Assembly (NCBI GenBank): GCA_965660815.1
Contig: CBFIBG010000058.1
Location: 42,714-106,713, forward strand
DNA length: 64,000 nt
DNA from: Glaciecola sp965660815
GTDB lineage: Bacteria > Pseudomonadota > Gammaproteobacteria > Enterobacterales > Alteromonadaceae
Direction: 5' to 3'
The notes beneath the pieces are model-generated. The model was given only the letters and a program-made list of their open reading frames with translations, did not search any database and was not told the DNA's origin. Below, in pieces: positions 35,211 to 43,577 of the stretch. How positions within the stretch are numbered: position 1 is the first letter of the stretch; every line of letters begins with the position of its first letter. The position numbers and the translations under genes are program-made.

Positions 35211-36194
35211 TTAATTGGAACTCAAAAAGTCCAACACGATAGTCATTGCTTGATTTCTAGCAAGATCCAGCTCGAACAAAATTTCGTGATTGGCGTTTTT
35301 AACTTCGTGATGCGAGTAATTTGGTATTGCTCTTATTGACGATTTAATTTTTTTATTATCCACTATTTGCTCATTTTCTGCTGTAAAAATGCATACTGGA
35401 ACAGTAATTAAATGCATATTGGCTCTTAGCTTACGCATAAAAACTATTGCTTGATATAACCATTCAAAAGACACACCTCCTAATTGTAATTCAGTGTGCT
35501 CAGCATATAATTGCTTGAATGCTTTGTAGCGTTGTTCACAATGCGTGAGGCGATTGATTTCAAATGGGAATGCCTGATAGTCTCCCTGTCCCAAAAAATA
35601 AGTCGCTTTATTGGTGAATAGCCGCTTTATTTTTAGCAGATATTTCATACTGTAAAACACTAAACTTTCTGGTACAGGCCCTTTTATGCCAAACATGGGA
35701 GCAAGTAATACTAACTTATTAAACGCTTTAGGGTACTTTTGCACATATCCCGCTCCTATTGCGCCACCCATTGAGTGACAAACGAGATACCTATCTAAAT
35801 TGCTTTGTCCTGAATCTTTAATTAAAGGCACAAATACATTTTCTATTAGCGCGTGCAAGTCATCAACGTAATCGTCGAAAGAATTTACGAAGCCTAGATG
35901 CGGGTTTGGAAGAAGCCTACTTGATTTTCCCTGCCCTTGATGATCAAGAATAAACACCGAGTATCCATTTTGATAAAAATCGAAAATTAATTCAGCATAT
36001 TTTTGGCTAGACTCAGCTCGACCTGGTGAAATGAATATATGGGCTTTTGCATTAGGATTGATGGCATAGGCATAAAATAGTTCCAAGTTATTCGATTGCC
36101 GCCAATACCCTGAGTTTACTGAATTTGCAAAAAACCGATGGTATTCTACATCTGGGTAATTTCCTATTTGCTCGCTCGATGTAAATTTGTACAG
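35211..36194 (-). CDS. pldB: Lysophospholipase L2-like alpha/beta hydrolase, CTG start inferred
   Basis: The protein matches PldB: ISPGRAESSQKYAEL, FILDHQGQGKSSRLLPNPHLGFVNSFDDYVDDL, the nucleophile motif CHSMGGAIGAGYV, LLAPMFGI, and a C-terminal NANHEILFELDLAR with the catalytic His. The first ordinary start is TTG 36086 (291 aa), but that cuts the family N terminus. The same frame continues upstream with plausible family sequence (YPDVEYHRFFANSVNSGYWR) to a stop at 36209. AAGAGGA at 36207-36202 would serve CTG 36194, giving 327 aa. No ATG or GTG exists in this part. Confidence 0.85.
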   Translation of the reverse strand: MYKFTSSEQIGNYPDVEYHRFFANSVNSGYWRQSNNLELFYAYAINPNAKAHIFISPGRAESSQKYAELIFDFYQNGYSVFILDHQGQGKSSRLLPNPHLGFVNSFDDYVDDLHALIENVFVPLIKDSGQSNLDRYLVCHSMGGAIGAGYVQKYPKAFNKLVLLAPMFGIKGPVPESLVFYSMKYLLKIKRLFTNKATYFLGQGDYQAFPFEINRLTHCEQRYKAFKQLYAEHTELQLGGVSFEWLYQAIVFMRKLRANMHLITVPVCIFTAENEQIVDNKKIKSSIRAIPNYSHHEVKNANHEILFELDLARNQAMTIVLDFLSSN

Positions 36195-36512
36195 AACCAG
36201 GTCCTCTTACCTATATTGTTTATTGCTAACTTGGGGGAGTAAACACTCTTTTGCGCACACCTTGCATTATTGACTAGCAAACTTGAATCTAGTCATTATC
36301 ATGTTCAATTACTGATGTTGCGATAGTTTACCCTAACCCGGTCCAACTTTGCTTAAAGCTTAATCGGCAATAAAAAAGTGGAACATAGATGAACGAGATA
36401 TTTTCTCACAACTCGCTCGCCGTCATTTTCTATCATACTTCCTAAAATGTTGTATGTAATGCGTAGCCTTATGCATTTTAAGTATAATGAATATTAAAGT
36501 TAGAGGCCACCT

Positions 36513-36557
36513 ATGAGTACTGCTGTTTTTTGTTTGGCCATAGTTTGTTTTGACTGA
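36513..36557 (+). CDS. Possible 14-residue leader peptide
   Basis: ATG 36513 lies 6 nt after AGAGG (36502-36506). The frame encodes MSTAVFCLAIVCFD and stops at TGA 36555-36557. Its end overlaps the left arm of the inverted repeat at 36532-36544, the geometry of a leader peptide whose translation could alter downstream folding. No codon bias for one amino acid is evident. Expression is unproven. Confidence 0.3.
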   Translation: MSTAVFCLAIVCFD

Positions 36558-36600
36558 ATTTTTGTATTTGCTGACGTATTACTCGTACTATTGGCCAAAC
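36532..36600. repeat. Imperfect inverted repeat in the diguanylate cyclase leader
   Basis: GTTTGGCCATAGT (36532-36544) pairs with ACTATTGGCCAAAC (36587-36600), a 13-bp stem with one bulged T. The AT-rich loop is 42 nt. It is about 100 bp before the TTG start at 36701. No T-run follows, so it is not a simple terminator; it may be an RNA switch element or a protein site. Confidence 0.55.
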
Positions 36601-36700
36601 ATACTATTTATTTTGTTGAGTTGGTGCGACTATATCCTCTATAATTCTAATGTGAATAGTCGTTTAAACATTTTCCTTTACGCTTAAAGCGGAGTTACGA

Positions 36701-38239
36701 TTGAAACTTTGGTACCAACTAATGTTGTTGTGCATGGGATTGTGTTTCGTATTACCTAGTAATGCTAATCTCGCTGAGGGTGATTGCGAGGTCGTAGACA
36801 AGAACAATAGAACATCTTCTTTAACGGTTAACGCCGCTTCTGGTAATTATAGTAGCCTTTATTTCTCATGTTCACTAGATACGCCAACGGTTCTGCATTT
36901 CCCTCTGTATTACAATGACCAGTTTACGCTCACTAGCAGCAATGACGTCGAAATATCTTCTTTAACTAGTCCACAACGTGCCTTTTTAATCCCCCAAGGT
37001 AGATCTAACTTGGTATTAAGTTCTGTGAACGGACTACCAATGAAGCTTCAAATTGAACTTACAGCAGTGGATGTATTCAGTCGAAATAACTCTTTGGCTA
37101 TTGTATTTAGTTTAATATCGACTGGCTTTTTTCTGGCTATGGGCATACAAATAAGCTTAATTGGGCGTCGCTTAAAACTCAGGGACATGCACTTCTACCC
37201 CCTTTATCTGATTGTTGTCATGTTATTTTTTTTCTTCCAAGAAGGAATCAATAATGTCATCGCTCCCACTTGGACTGCTTTTAATGACTTTTCAGTTAGA
37301 GGATCGCTCGGTGCATTTTCTGTGTTTGCTTGCTATCTTTTCATCTCATCCGTTCTAAGGTTTCGCGAGGTATTATCTCGAGTCCACCAAAATGCATTAA
37401 ACTTATTTGCTACGGTGGTTGCGGTAGTCGGTATTGTGCAGCTTTTCATGCCGCTTGAAGAAGGCAGGTTGTTAAGCAATGTAGTCAGTTATTCCAGTCT
37501 GGTGCTCTTAGTATTGGCTATCATCGGTAATGTGATCGCGATAAAAAAGAAGGTAGTGGCGTCACAGATAATTTTAGCCGGTATACTTGCATTATTTTTA
37601 ACTATGAGCCTGCGTATCTATACCTACGATATTTTCCCCATAGTGTCTCGATACTCACTAATTATAGGTGTCATGATTGAGTCGGTATTTTTTTCAGTTG
37701 CCATATCCTACCAAGTGAAAAAAATTCGTTCTCAATGGGTACAAGCTCGTTACGAATCGCACATGGATTCTCTGTGTCCAGTGCTTAACAGGCGTGGGTG
37801 GTTTGAATATGCACAGGAAATGCTTCAAGAGCATAAGCAACAGGGTGGTTTTCTAAGCGTGGTTTATATCGATTTAGACGACTTTAAAAAAGCAAACGAT
37901 ACCCATGGCCATAAGGTCGGAGATGAACTGCTCTTGATGACAACTCGTATTATCGAGCATCAAACACGTAAAGGAGATATTATTGCTCGTATTGGCGGTG
38001 ATGAATTTGTGGTGATGAGTCACACTCAAGACCGAAACAAATCCGAGTCGATTATTAGCCGATTACAAGACAAATTTACTGATTTAACAGTCAACCTGAA
38101 CGGTTTAACTGTCCCGCTGAACGCGAGTGTAGGTGGAAAAGTATTCTCAGTTCCACAAGACGACTTAGACAAAGCGCTTCACGAGGTTGATCAACTAATG
38201 TACAGTGAAAAACGAAAGCGCCAAACTCTGCATGGCTAA
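36701..38239 (+). CDS. Membrane diguanylate cyclase with periplasmic sensor and 7-TM region
   Basis: The 512-residue protein starts at TTG 36701, supported by GGAG 6 nt upstream. It has a signal peptide (ending SNA), a periplasmic domain of about 100 residues with Cys pairs, and about seven membrane helices (roughly 130-345) like a 7TMR-DISM sensor. A C-terminal GGDEF domain follows with VYIDLDDFKKANDTHGHKVGDE and ARIGGDEFVVMS. The inhibitory site RKGD lies five residues before GGDEF. It should make c-di-GMP in response to an envelope signal; the ligand is unknown. No EAL domain is attached. Confidence 0.9.
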   Translation: MKLWYQLMLLCMGLCFVLPSNANLAEGDCEVVDKNNRTSSLTVNAASGNYSSLYFSCSLDTPTVLHFPLYYNDQFTLTSSNDVEISSLTSPQRAFLIPQGRSNLVLSSVNGLPMKLQIELTAVDVFSRNNSLAIVFSLISTGFFLAMGIQISLIGRRLKLRDMHFYPLYLIVVMLFFFFQEGINNVIAPTWTAFNDFSVRGSLGAFSVFACYLFISSVLRFREVLSRVHQNALNLFATVVAVVGIVQLFMPLEEGRLLSNVVSYSSLVLLVLAIIGNVIAIKKKVVASQIILAGILALFLTMSLRIYTYDIFPIVSRYSLIIGVMIESVFFSVAISYQVKKIRSQWVQARYESHMDSLCPVLNRRGWFEYAQEMLQEHKQQGGFLSVVYIDLDDFKKANDTHGHKVGDELLLMTTRIIEHQTRKGDIIARIGGDEFVVMSHTQDRNKSESIISRLQDKFTDLTVNLNGLTVPLNASVGGKVFSVPQDDLDKALHEVDQLMYSEKRKRQTLHG

Positions 38240-38252
38240 CAAGTTGGCAGAG

Positions 38253-38906
38253 TTAAGTGGCGCAATAGCAGCCCTTTGCATCAGTCTCAATAATGCCTGT
38301 TATATCATTTTTCGTTTGGCTGGCGCGGGCTTGACTGGTCATTGATGGGATTGTAGTGATTTTGTCTTTTGACAATTCACTTTGTTGATGTGCTATAAAT
38401 CGTTTAAGTATCTTATCAACCTCGCCCGAAGCACCATAACACCCCATGCCTCTGGAATAAGGGCCTAAATATATCAGTTGATGATCTGCATCCAAGGCTA
38501 TTATTGACGGTGTTGATGGAATATATTCAGTCAAAAAAGGAAAATCGTCCAAATTTACCATCACACTCACGAAATTTGTATCTTTAGCCCAGCTTTTTAA
38601 ATTGTTTTGATGACGGTTAGAAAGCCATTCACAATAGCAATCTCCCTGAACTATATTAATTAAAAATCCTTTTGGGTAGTTTAATTGTGCTGGAGAATCG
38701 AATTGTTCATGGGAGGGAACCGGTTTTGTTGAAAGCAGAGTTGTCAGCTTGTTTGACAATTCAGTTTCGAATTCCATTGACATTATGGCTTGAGATAGCT
38801 TCATGTCAGGATCAAACTCAGACTTAGCTGAATTTGATAGACTAAAAATCAAAGTGGTACATACCATAAACCAAGATGCTACGATTATTTTTATCATGTG
38901 CGTCAT
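38253..38906 (-). CDS. Secreted thioredoxin-fold protein, DUF6436-like
   Basis: The 217-residue protein has an N-terminal hydrophobic signal/anchor (IIVASWFMVCTTLIFSLSNSA) and a thioredoxin-like core: FLINIVQGDCYCEWLSN with a C-x-C in place of CxxC, VSVMVNLDDFPFLTEYIPSTPSIIALDADHQLIYLGPYSRGMGCYG, and a C-terminal DAKGCYC motif. This resembles DUF6436 proteins as I remember them. Five or more conserved-looking cysteines suggest metal binding or redox activity. It converges with the diguanylate cyclase gene and lies 17 bp after the MCP gene on the same strand, so co-expression is likely. Confidence 0.65.
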   Translation of the reverse strand: MTHMIKIIVASWFMVCTTLIFSLSNSAKSEFDPDMKLSQAIMSMEFETELSNKLTTLLSTKPVPSHEQFDSPAQLNYPKGFLINIVQGDCYCEWLSNRHQNNLKSWAKDTNFVSVMVNLDDFPFLTEYIPSTPSIIALDADHQLIYLGPYSRGMGCYGASGEVDKILKRFIAHQQSELSKDKITTIPSMTSQARASQTKNDITGIIETDAKGCYCAT

Positions 38907-38923
38907 TTGCTAAAAATAAAAAT

Positions 38924-40420
38924 CTAAGCCAACTTAAACATCTTCAACTGAGTGGCTAATGCATCAGCCAATTTGTTAAGTTCCAACACGTCACGCTGCA
39001 AGTGGTCAACCTGTTCTTTTTCGCTAGAAAACAGATTGTTCAAATTATTTGTCGATTCTGTTATCGACATGGTGACTGATGCTTGGTCAGTAGCGGACCT
39101 TGCCATGTTTGTAACGTTTGTGGTTACGTGTTCTATACTGGTAAAAACAGACGACATATTCTCAGTAGCTGACTGCGAACTTTCGACTGCCAAATCCACC
39201 ATTTCAACGCAGGTATTCATGTTGACCACTGAGTTGTTAGCACTATCTGTTAATAAAGTGGTAATCTTTTCGATCTCTTCTGCACTTTCTTTTGATTTTA
39301 TTGCCAAATTTCGGACTTCATCTGCTACAACAGCAAAGCCGCGACCATGTTCGCCTGCTCTCGCGGATTCTATTGCCGCATTTAGTGCCAACAAATTTGT
39401 CTGTTCTGCCACCGATTTAATCGATTGCATGACGGTTGAAATATTCTCACATTTAGAACTTAAATCGCTGATCGCATTTGATGTATTTGACAGCCGTTGT
39501 TTTAGATCAGTGATATTTGTTTTACTGCCTTCAATCGCATTTCGAGTTTGTTCCGTACTGTTTTTTGCATCGTCTGCGACCGTGTTGGCACTCTCTGAAA
39601 GCCCTGAAACCTCATTTATACTGTGTGTTATTCTTGACATAAATTCAGTAATGCTCTCGACCTGAGTGTTTTGCTCATTCACCGTAGAATCTAAATGTAA
39701 GGAAGAGTGTTTAACTTTATCTGATATTTTCAATAACCCCTCTCCAACTTCGTTGGTTTGTTTCGCTAAATTCCTTACAGCGACTAGCATGTCGCCTACG
39801 GATTTTAGATCTGGGTCATTAGGAAGATTATCTGGTCTAAGATCTATCACTCCATTATTTAACATTATTTTTTCAATGGAATGATTAACTTGAACAGCGA
39901 CTTTATATTCTTTAGCCGACTTATGCGCCATTATGCTTAATACAACGCATTCAACCACGGCAAATGAGGCATGAATCAATAAAATAAGAAATGCCGGTTG
40001 GCCATCTTCAAAGACAATAATTGACCCTCCCGAGTTTTGAGACACAAACCCTAAGACATGATGCACAGCAATTACACCTGTAGCCGCTATGATTACTTTC
40101 CAGTCCCTATAAAATGATAGAAACGCTAATAATACAAAAATCTGAAAGTGCATTTCAGTCATGCCCATGGTTTGTTGAATATGCACAGAGGCCATCAACT
40201 GAGTAGCAATTGCCATGGATAACTTAGTGGCATGAGACGTTGGATACTGGAAACTCATAAAAATAGGCAGCGCAATGATAAGGACACTACTGACTAAACC
40301 TAACATTAAAGTGTTTGTGATTAAGCCAATTCCTACCGACATAATGAATTGGACACACAACACCCCTAAAAATATATTATTAAGCTTTTTTGTTTCATCA
40401 AACAACTTAGTACCAACCAT
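38924..40420 (-). CDS. Methyl-accepting chemotaxis protein with His-rich membrane sensor
   Basis: The N-terminal 195 residues form about six membrane helices with almost no periplasmic domain. Within them are histidines at positions 63, 80, 91, 120 and 121 (for example GMTEMHFQIF and VIAVHHVLGF). There is no clear HAMP domain. The C-terminal half is a standard signalling coiled coil with the hairpin tip ESARAGEHGRGFAVVADEVRNLA that contacts CheA/CheW. The sensor thus probably detects something in or at the membrane, possibly through a metal or heme bound by the histidines (inference). Confidence 0.9.
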   Translation of the reverse strand: MVGTKLFDETKKLNNIFLGVLCVQFIMSVGIGLITNTLMLGLVSSVLIIALPIFMSFQYPTSHATKLSMAIATQLMASVHIQQTMGMTEMHFQIFVLLAFLSFYRDWKVIIAATGVIAVHHVLGFVSQNSGGSIIVFEDGQPAFLILLIHASFAVVECVVLSIMAHKSAKEYKVAVQVNHSIEKIMLNNGVIDLRPDNLPNDPDLKSVGDMLVAVRNLAKQTNEVGEGLLKISDKVKHSSLHLDSTVNEQNTQVESITEFMSRITHSINEVSGLSESANTVADDAKNSTEQTRNAIEGSKTNITDLKQRLSNTSNAISDLSSKCENISTVMQSIKSVAEQTNLLALNAAIESARAGEHGRGFAVVADEVRNLAIKSKESAEEIEKITTLLTDSANNSVVNMNTCVEMVDLAVESSQSATENMSSVFTSIEHVTTNVTNMARSATDQASVTMSITESTNNLNNLFSSEKEQVDHLQRDVLELNKLADALATQLKMFKLA

Positions 40421-40548
40421 GCGCTTATCCTAGATTCGTTAAAGGAAGACCTGATCCGTTATCGACCTAAAAATCCTATCCATTAGTCTAATGTTTCATG
40501 AATTTAAATAGACTTCGTATCCTCTAAGAATAGAAAACAGCAAGTATT

Positions 40549-40566
40549 TTTGAATATTTATATATT
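40549..40566 (+). promoter_or_regulatory. ARG box-like site 1 (ArgR)
   Basis: The 18-bp site TTTGAATATTTATATATT has the left half TGAAT of the ArgR consensus (TGAAT-N4-ATTCA) and a degenerate right half. Its TG is exactly 21 bp before that of the next site, the spacing of paired ARG boxes bound by one ArgR hexamer. It lies about 250 bp upstream of argC. Confidence 0.6.
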
Positions 40567-40569
40567 TTA

Positions 40570-40587
40570 TTTGCATATTTATATGTA
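40570..40587 (+). promoter_or_regulatory. ARG box-like site 2 (ArgR)
   Basis: TTTGCATATTTATATGTA is palindrome-like (TGCATA...TATGTA) and resembles an ARG box with one change in each half. Paired with the site at 40549 (3-bp gap), it suggests ArgR repression of argCBFGHA. Confidence 0.6.
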
Positions 40588-40743
40588 AATGTTACTCTAC
40601 ATCGCATTAATATTAAATTTTGGCAAACACGGTAATAATATCTGCTAAAGTATTGTCAAAATAATGGTTGTATTTCTCCCTAGCCAATACTCTACCGAAA
40701 GTAACGGTAACTTGTTAATATCAAATATTGGCCTTGCATGTGT

Positions 40744-40794
40744 TTGGCACAGTGTAATTTTGAAAGTGAACTACACTGTGCCAATCACTTTTTT
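40744..40794 (+). terminator. Terminator-like hairpin in the arg operon leader
   Basis: TTGGCACAGTGTA (40744-40756) and TACACTGTGCCAA (40772-40784) form a perfect 13-bp stem with a 15-nt loop. Six T residues follow at 40789-40794 after a 4-nt spacer. It ends 19 bp before the argC ATG. No plus-strand gene lies upstream to be terminated, so it may act as an attenuator of the arg transcript, or as a barrier against antisense or upstream transcription. Confidence 0.65.
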
Positions 40795-40813
40795 CGATTG
40801 GTAAAAATTTCTA

Positions 40814-41827
40814 ATGCTTAAAACATGTATTGTAGGCGCCAGTGGATACACTGGGGCAGAATTAGTCAAAATTATAGTTAAACATCCCACATTTAAACTG
40901 ACAAAATGTTACGTCTCTGAAAATAGTCAGTACAACAACATGTCTGTGAGCAAAGTGCACCCAGAACTTAACGGCTTATGTTCGCTAACGCTTGAAAGCT
41001 TGTCTAATAATCAAATTTCAGAGTTAAAAGACCACTATGATATTATTTTTCTAGCGACTCCTCACGAATTCAGTCATGACCATCTTCCTTCCCTATTAGG
41101 CGGGAAAGCCGTGGTTTTTGATTTATCCGGAGCCTATAGAATTTCTGATACCAAAATATTTGAACACTATTATGGTTTTGAACATCAACATCAAAAAACT
41201 TTAGAGCACGCTGTTTACGGACTTGCTGAATGGCATTCTAATGAAATAAAAACCGCTGATTACGTTGCTGTACCTGGGTGTTATCCAACGGCATCCTTAC
41301 TGGCTTTAAAACCGCTTATTGAAACTGGCGTATTGAATTTGAACCATACGCCAGTAATCAATGCAGTCAGTGGTGTGAGTGGAGCAGGAAGAAAAGCTTC
41401 AATGACCACGAGTTTTTACGAAGTGAGTCTTCAAGCCTATGGGGTATTAAATCATAGACACACACCAGAAATAGAAGAATACGCCAAGACTTCAGTAATT
41501 TTCACACCACATTTAGGCCCATATAAGAGAGGTATACTTTCCACAGTGACTGCTTTTGTAAATTCTGACGTGACCAAAACAGATATACACAATGCCTTTA
41601 ACAAAGCGTATTCACAGACTGCTTTAGTCAGACTCTGCGAAAACATGCCGAAAATAGATCACGTGGCTAACACACCTTTTTGTCACATTGCATTTGAATA
41701 TGATGAAACTAAAAAGTGTGTCGTGGTTACAAGCGCCATAGATAACTTGCTTAAAGGAGCGTCGTCTCAAGCAGTACAATGCGCAAACATTAGGTTTGAT
41801 AAACCCGAAACAGCAGGTTTAATGTGA
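40814..41827 (+). CDS. argC: N-acetyl-gamma-glutamyl-phosphate reductase
   Basis: ArgC reduces N-acetylglutamyl phosphate to the semialdehyde with NADPH. The 337-residue protein has the Rossmann start CIVGASGYTGAELVKIIVKHP, FLATPHEFSHD, VVFDLSGAYRI and the active-site VAVPGCYPTASLLALKPL with its catalytic Cys. INAVSGVSGAGRKAS and LLKGASSQAVQCANI follow. No good ribosome site precedes ATG 40814, which stands just after a terminator-like hairpin. It is the first gene of argCBFGHA. Confidence 0.97.
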   Translation: MLKTCIVGASGYTGAELVKIIVKHPTFKLTKCYVSENSQYNNMSVSKVHPELNGLCSLTLESLSNNQISELKDHYDIIFLATPHEFSHDHLPSLLGGKAVVFDLSGAYRISDTKIFEHYYGFEHQHQKTLEHAVYGLAEWHSNEIKTADYVAVPGCYPTASLLALKPLIETGVLNLNHTPVINAVSGVSGAGRKASMTTSFYEVSLQAYGVLNHRHTPEIEEYAKTSVIFTPHLGPYKRGILSTVTAFVNSDVTKTDIHNAFNKAYSQTALVRLCENMPKIDHVANTPFCHIAFEYDETKKCVVVTSAIDNLLKGASSQAVQCANIRFDKPETAGLM

Positions 41828-41828
41828 A

Positions 41829-42611
41829 ATGATGTCTAATAAAAAGCCTATCGTTATTAAAATAGGCGGCAGTTTTTTTGATTCACTTCAAGATCCAAAT
41901 AACCCATTACTGAAAGCCGTTGGCGCCTTAAATACCGACAACCAACCTGTTGTACTGCTTCACGGTGGCGGGCAACAAGTTCTAAAACGCTTAAATGCTT
42001 TGGGGTTCGAAAGCAAAAAAGTGGACGGTTTGCGGGTCACACCTCAAGACCATATGCCCATTGTGACAAGTGTTCTCGCCGGAGAACTGAATAAACAATT
42101 AGTCGCGAAGGCATCGCAATTCGATATAAACGCGGTAGGTATTAGTCTTGCAGACGGTAACCTAGCCGTATGCGACAAGCATCCGGCTAATATTGGTTTT
42201 GTTGGCGAGCCAACTGCTCACAGCAGTCGTTTACTTGATGTGATACTCAACGCAAATATGGTACCCTTTGTCGCGTCAATCGGAAAAGATTTGAGCGGCA
42301 ATTTATATAATGTTAATGGGGATCACGCCGCCATTTGTATTGCTAGTTTGCTAAACACTGGGTTGTACTTACTATCCGACGTTCAAGGCGTTTTAGATGA
42401 AAATCAACACTTAATGCAGACGTTAGACGCAGTAACCATGTCTGAATTAATTGCTACAGGTGTCATAAGCGAAGGTATGGCAGTCAAGGTTCAAGCCGCA
42501 CATGATACAGCAGTCGCTCTGCAACAAACCGTCACCATAGCAAGTTGGAAAGACGCTTTTAAACTGTTGGTAGAACGCAAGCCATGCGGTACATCGATTC
42601 TCCCCAATTAA
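41829..42611 (+). CDS. argB: Acetylglutamate kinase
   Basis: ArgB phosphorylates N-acetylglutamate. The 260-residue protein has the amino-acid-kinase motifs VIKIGGSFFDS, VVLLHGGGQQVLKRL, VDGLRVTPQDHM, GNLYNVNGDHAA and the terminal VISEGMAVKVQAA. It is the short, E. coli-like type without the N-terminal helix of arginine-inhibited forms, so feedback control probably falls on ArgA. Two ATGs (41829, 41832) follow the argC stop by 1-4 nt, which suggests coupling. Confidence 0.96.
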   Translation: MMSNKKPIVIKIGGSFFDSLQDPNNPLLKAVGALNTDNQPVVLLHGGGQQVLKRLNALGFESKKVDGLRVTPQDHMPIVTSVLAGELNKQLVAKASQFDINAVGISLADGNLAVCDKHPANIGFVGEPTAHSSRLLDVILNANMVPFVASIGKDLSGNLYNVNGDHAAICIASLLNTGLYLLSDVQGVLDENQHLMQTLDAVTMSELIATGVISEGMAVKVQAAHDTAVALQQTVTIASWKDAFKLLVERKPCGTSILPN

Positions 42612-42644
42612 TACAGACTATAGACTTAAAATAAAGGAATCAAA

Positions 42645-43568
42645 GTGCATCTACTTAATTTCAGTCAATACAGCAGTAGTGAAGCAAATCATTTACTTAA
42701 TTTCGCTTTAGACTTAAAGAATAATCCTGAAAAGTTCGGTAAGCCGCTAGCAGGAAAGTCCATTGTAGCGCTGTTTGAGAAGCCATCACTTCGTACTCGT
42801 ATTAGTTTCGATATTGGCATTCACAATTTGGGTGGGCATATGGTCTACGTAGACAGTCAAGGAGAGCCACTGAAGAAGCGCGAAGATCCAAAAGACGTTG
42901 CTAACAATATTGCGCAATGGGCTCATGGAATTGTCGCTAGAGTATACGAGCACGAAACGCTTACTGAAATGGCAAAAACCAATTCTGTTCCTGTTATTAA
43001 CGCATTATGCGACATGTACCATCCATGTCAGGCATTGGCAGATTATATTAGTTTAAAAGAAGTATATGGGGACTTAGCTGGAAAAACAGTAGCCTATATC
43101 GGGGATGGTAACAACGTCACTCACTCACTTTTAATATTGGGTATATTATTAGGATGTAACCAAATAGTCATTACGCCCCAAGGTCATGAAATTGATGGTA
43201 ACATCGCGAAACAAGTGGCGAAAATGGCATCTGAGCACAACGTCGATTTTGTGATCAGCAACCATGTAAGTGAGCTCAAACAAGCCGATGTGCTATACAC
43301 AGACACATGGTTATCGATGGGCGATAATACTCCATTGGCAGAGATAAAGGATAAATTTATGCCGTATCAAGTGAATCAAGCATTGATGGAGCAAACTAAG
43401 GCAGACTACGTCATGCATTGTCAGCCCGCGCATCGCGATCTGGAAATCACAGGGGTACTTATGGACTCAGAGAAGTCTTTATTAATGCGTGAAAGTGAAA
43501 ATAGATTGCATGCTCAAAATGCCATTATGTGCCACTTATTATCAGATATCAACATTACACAGTTGTAG
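42645..43568 (+). CDS. argF: Ornithine carbamoyltransferase
   Basis: The enzyme makes citrulline from ornithine and carbamoyl phosphate. The 307-residue protein has the carbamoyl-phosphate motif FEKPSLRTRISFD and HPCQALADYISL. The ornithine loop DTWLSMGDN and the catalytic MHCQPAHRD are also present. The start is GTG 42645 with AAAGGAA upstream. The SMG ornithine motif separates it from aspartate and acetylornithine carbamoyltransferases. Confidence 0.96.
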   Translation: MHLLNFSQYSSSEANHLLNFALDLKNNPEKFGKPLAGKSIVALFEKPSLRTRISFDIGIHNLGGHMVYVDSQGEPLKKREDPKDVANNIAQWAHGIVARVYEHETLTEMAKTNSVPVINALCDMYHPCQALADYISLKEVYGDLAGKTVAYIGDGNNVTHSLLILGILLGCNQIVITPQGHEIDGNIAKQVAKMASEHNVDFVISNHVSELKQADVLYTDTWLSMGDNTPLAEIKDKFMPYQVNQALMEQTKADYVMHCQPAHRDLEITGVLMDSEKSLLMRESENRLHAQNAIMCHLLSDINITQL

Positions 43569-43577
43569 GAAAATATT

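Larger units (their letters stand above)
36195..36700. other. 506-bp intergenic region with a structured leader
   Basis: The left part shows nothing clear. From 36483 there is a consensus -10 (TATAAT, 36483-36488, no good -35), then a 14-codon frame with ribosome site AGAGG (36513-36557). An imperfect long inverted repeat follows, then the TTG start of the diguanylate cyclase at 36701. These parts look like a regulatory 5' leader of about 200 nt. Confidence 0.4.
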
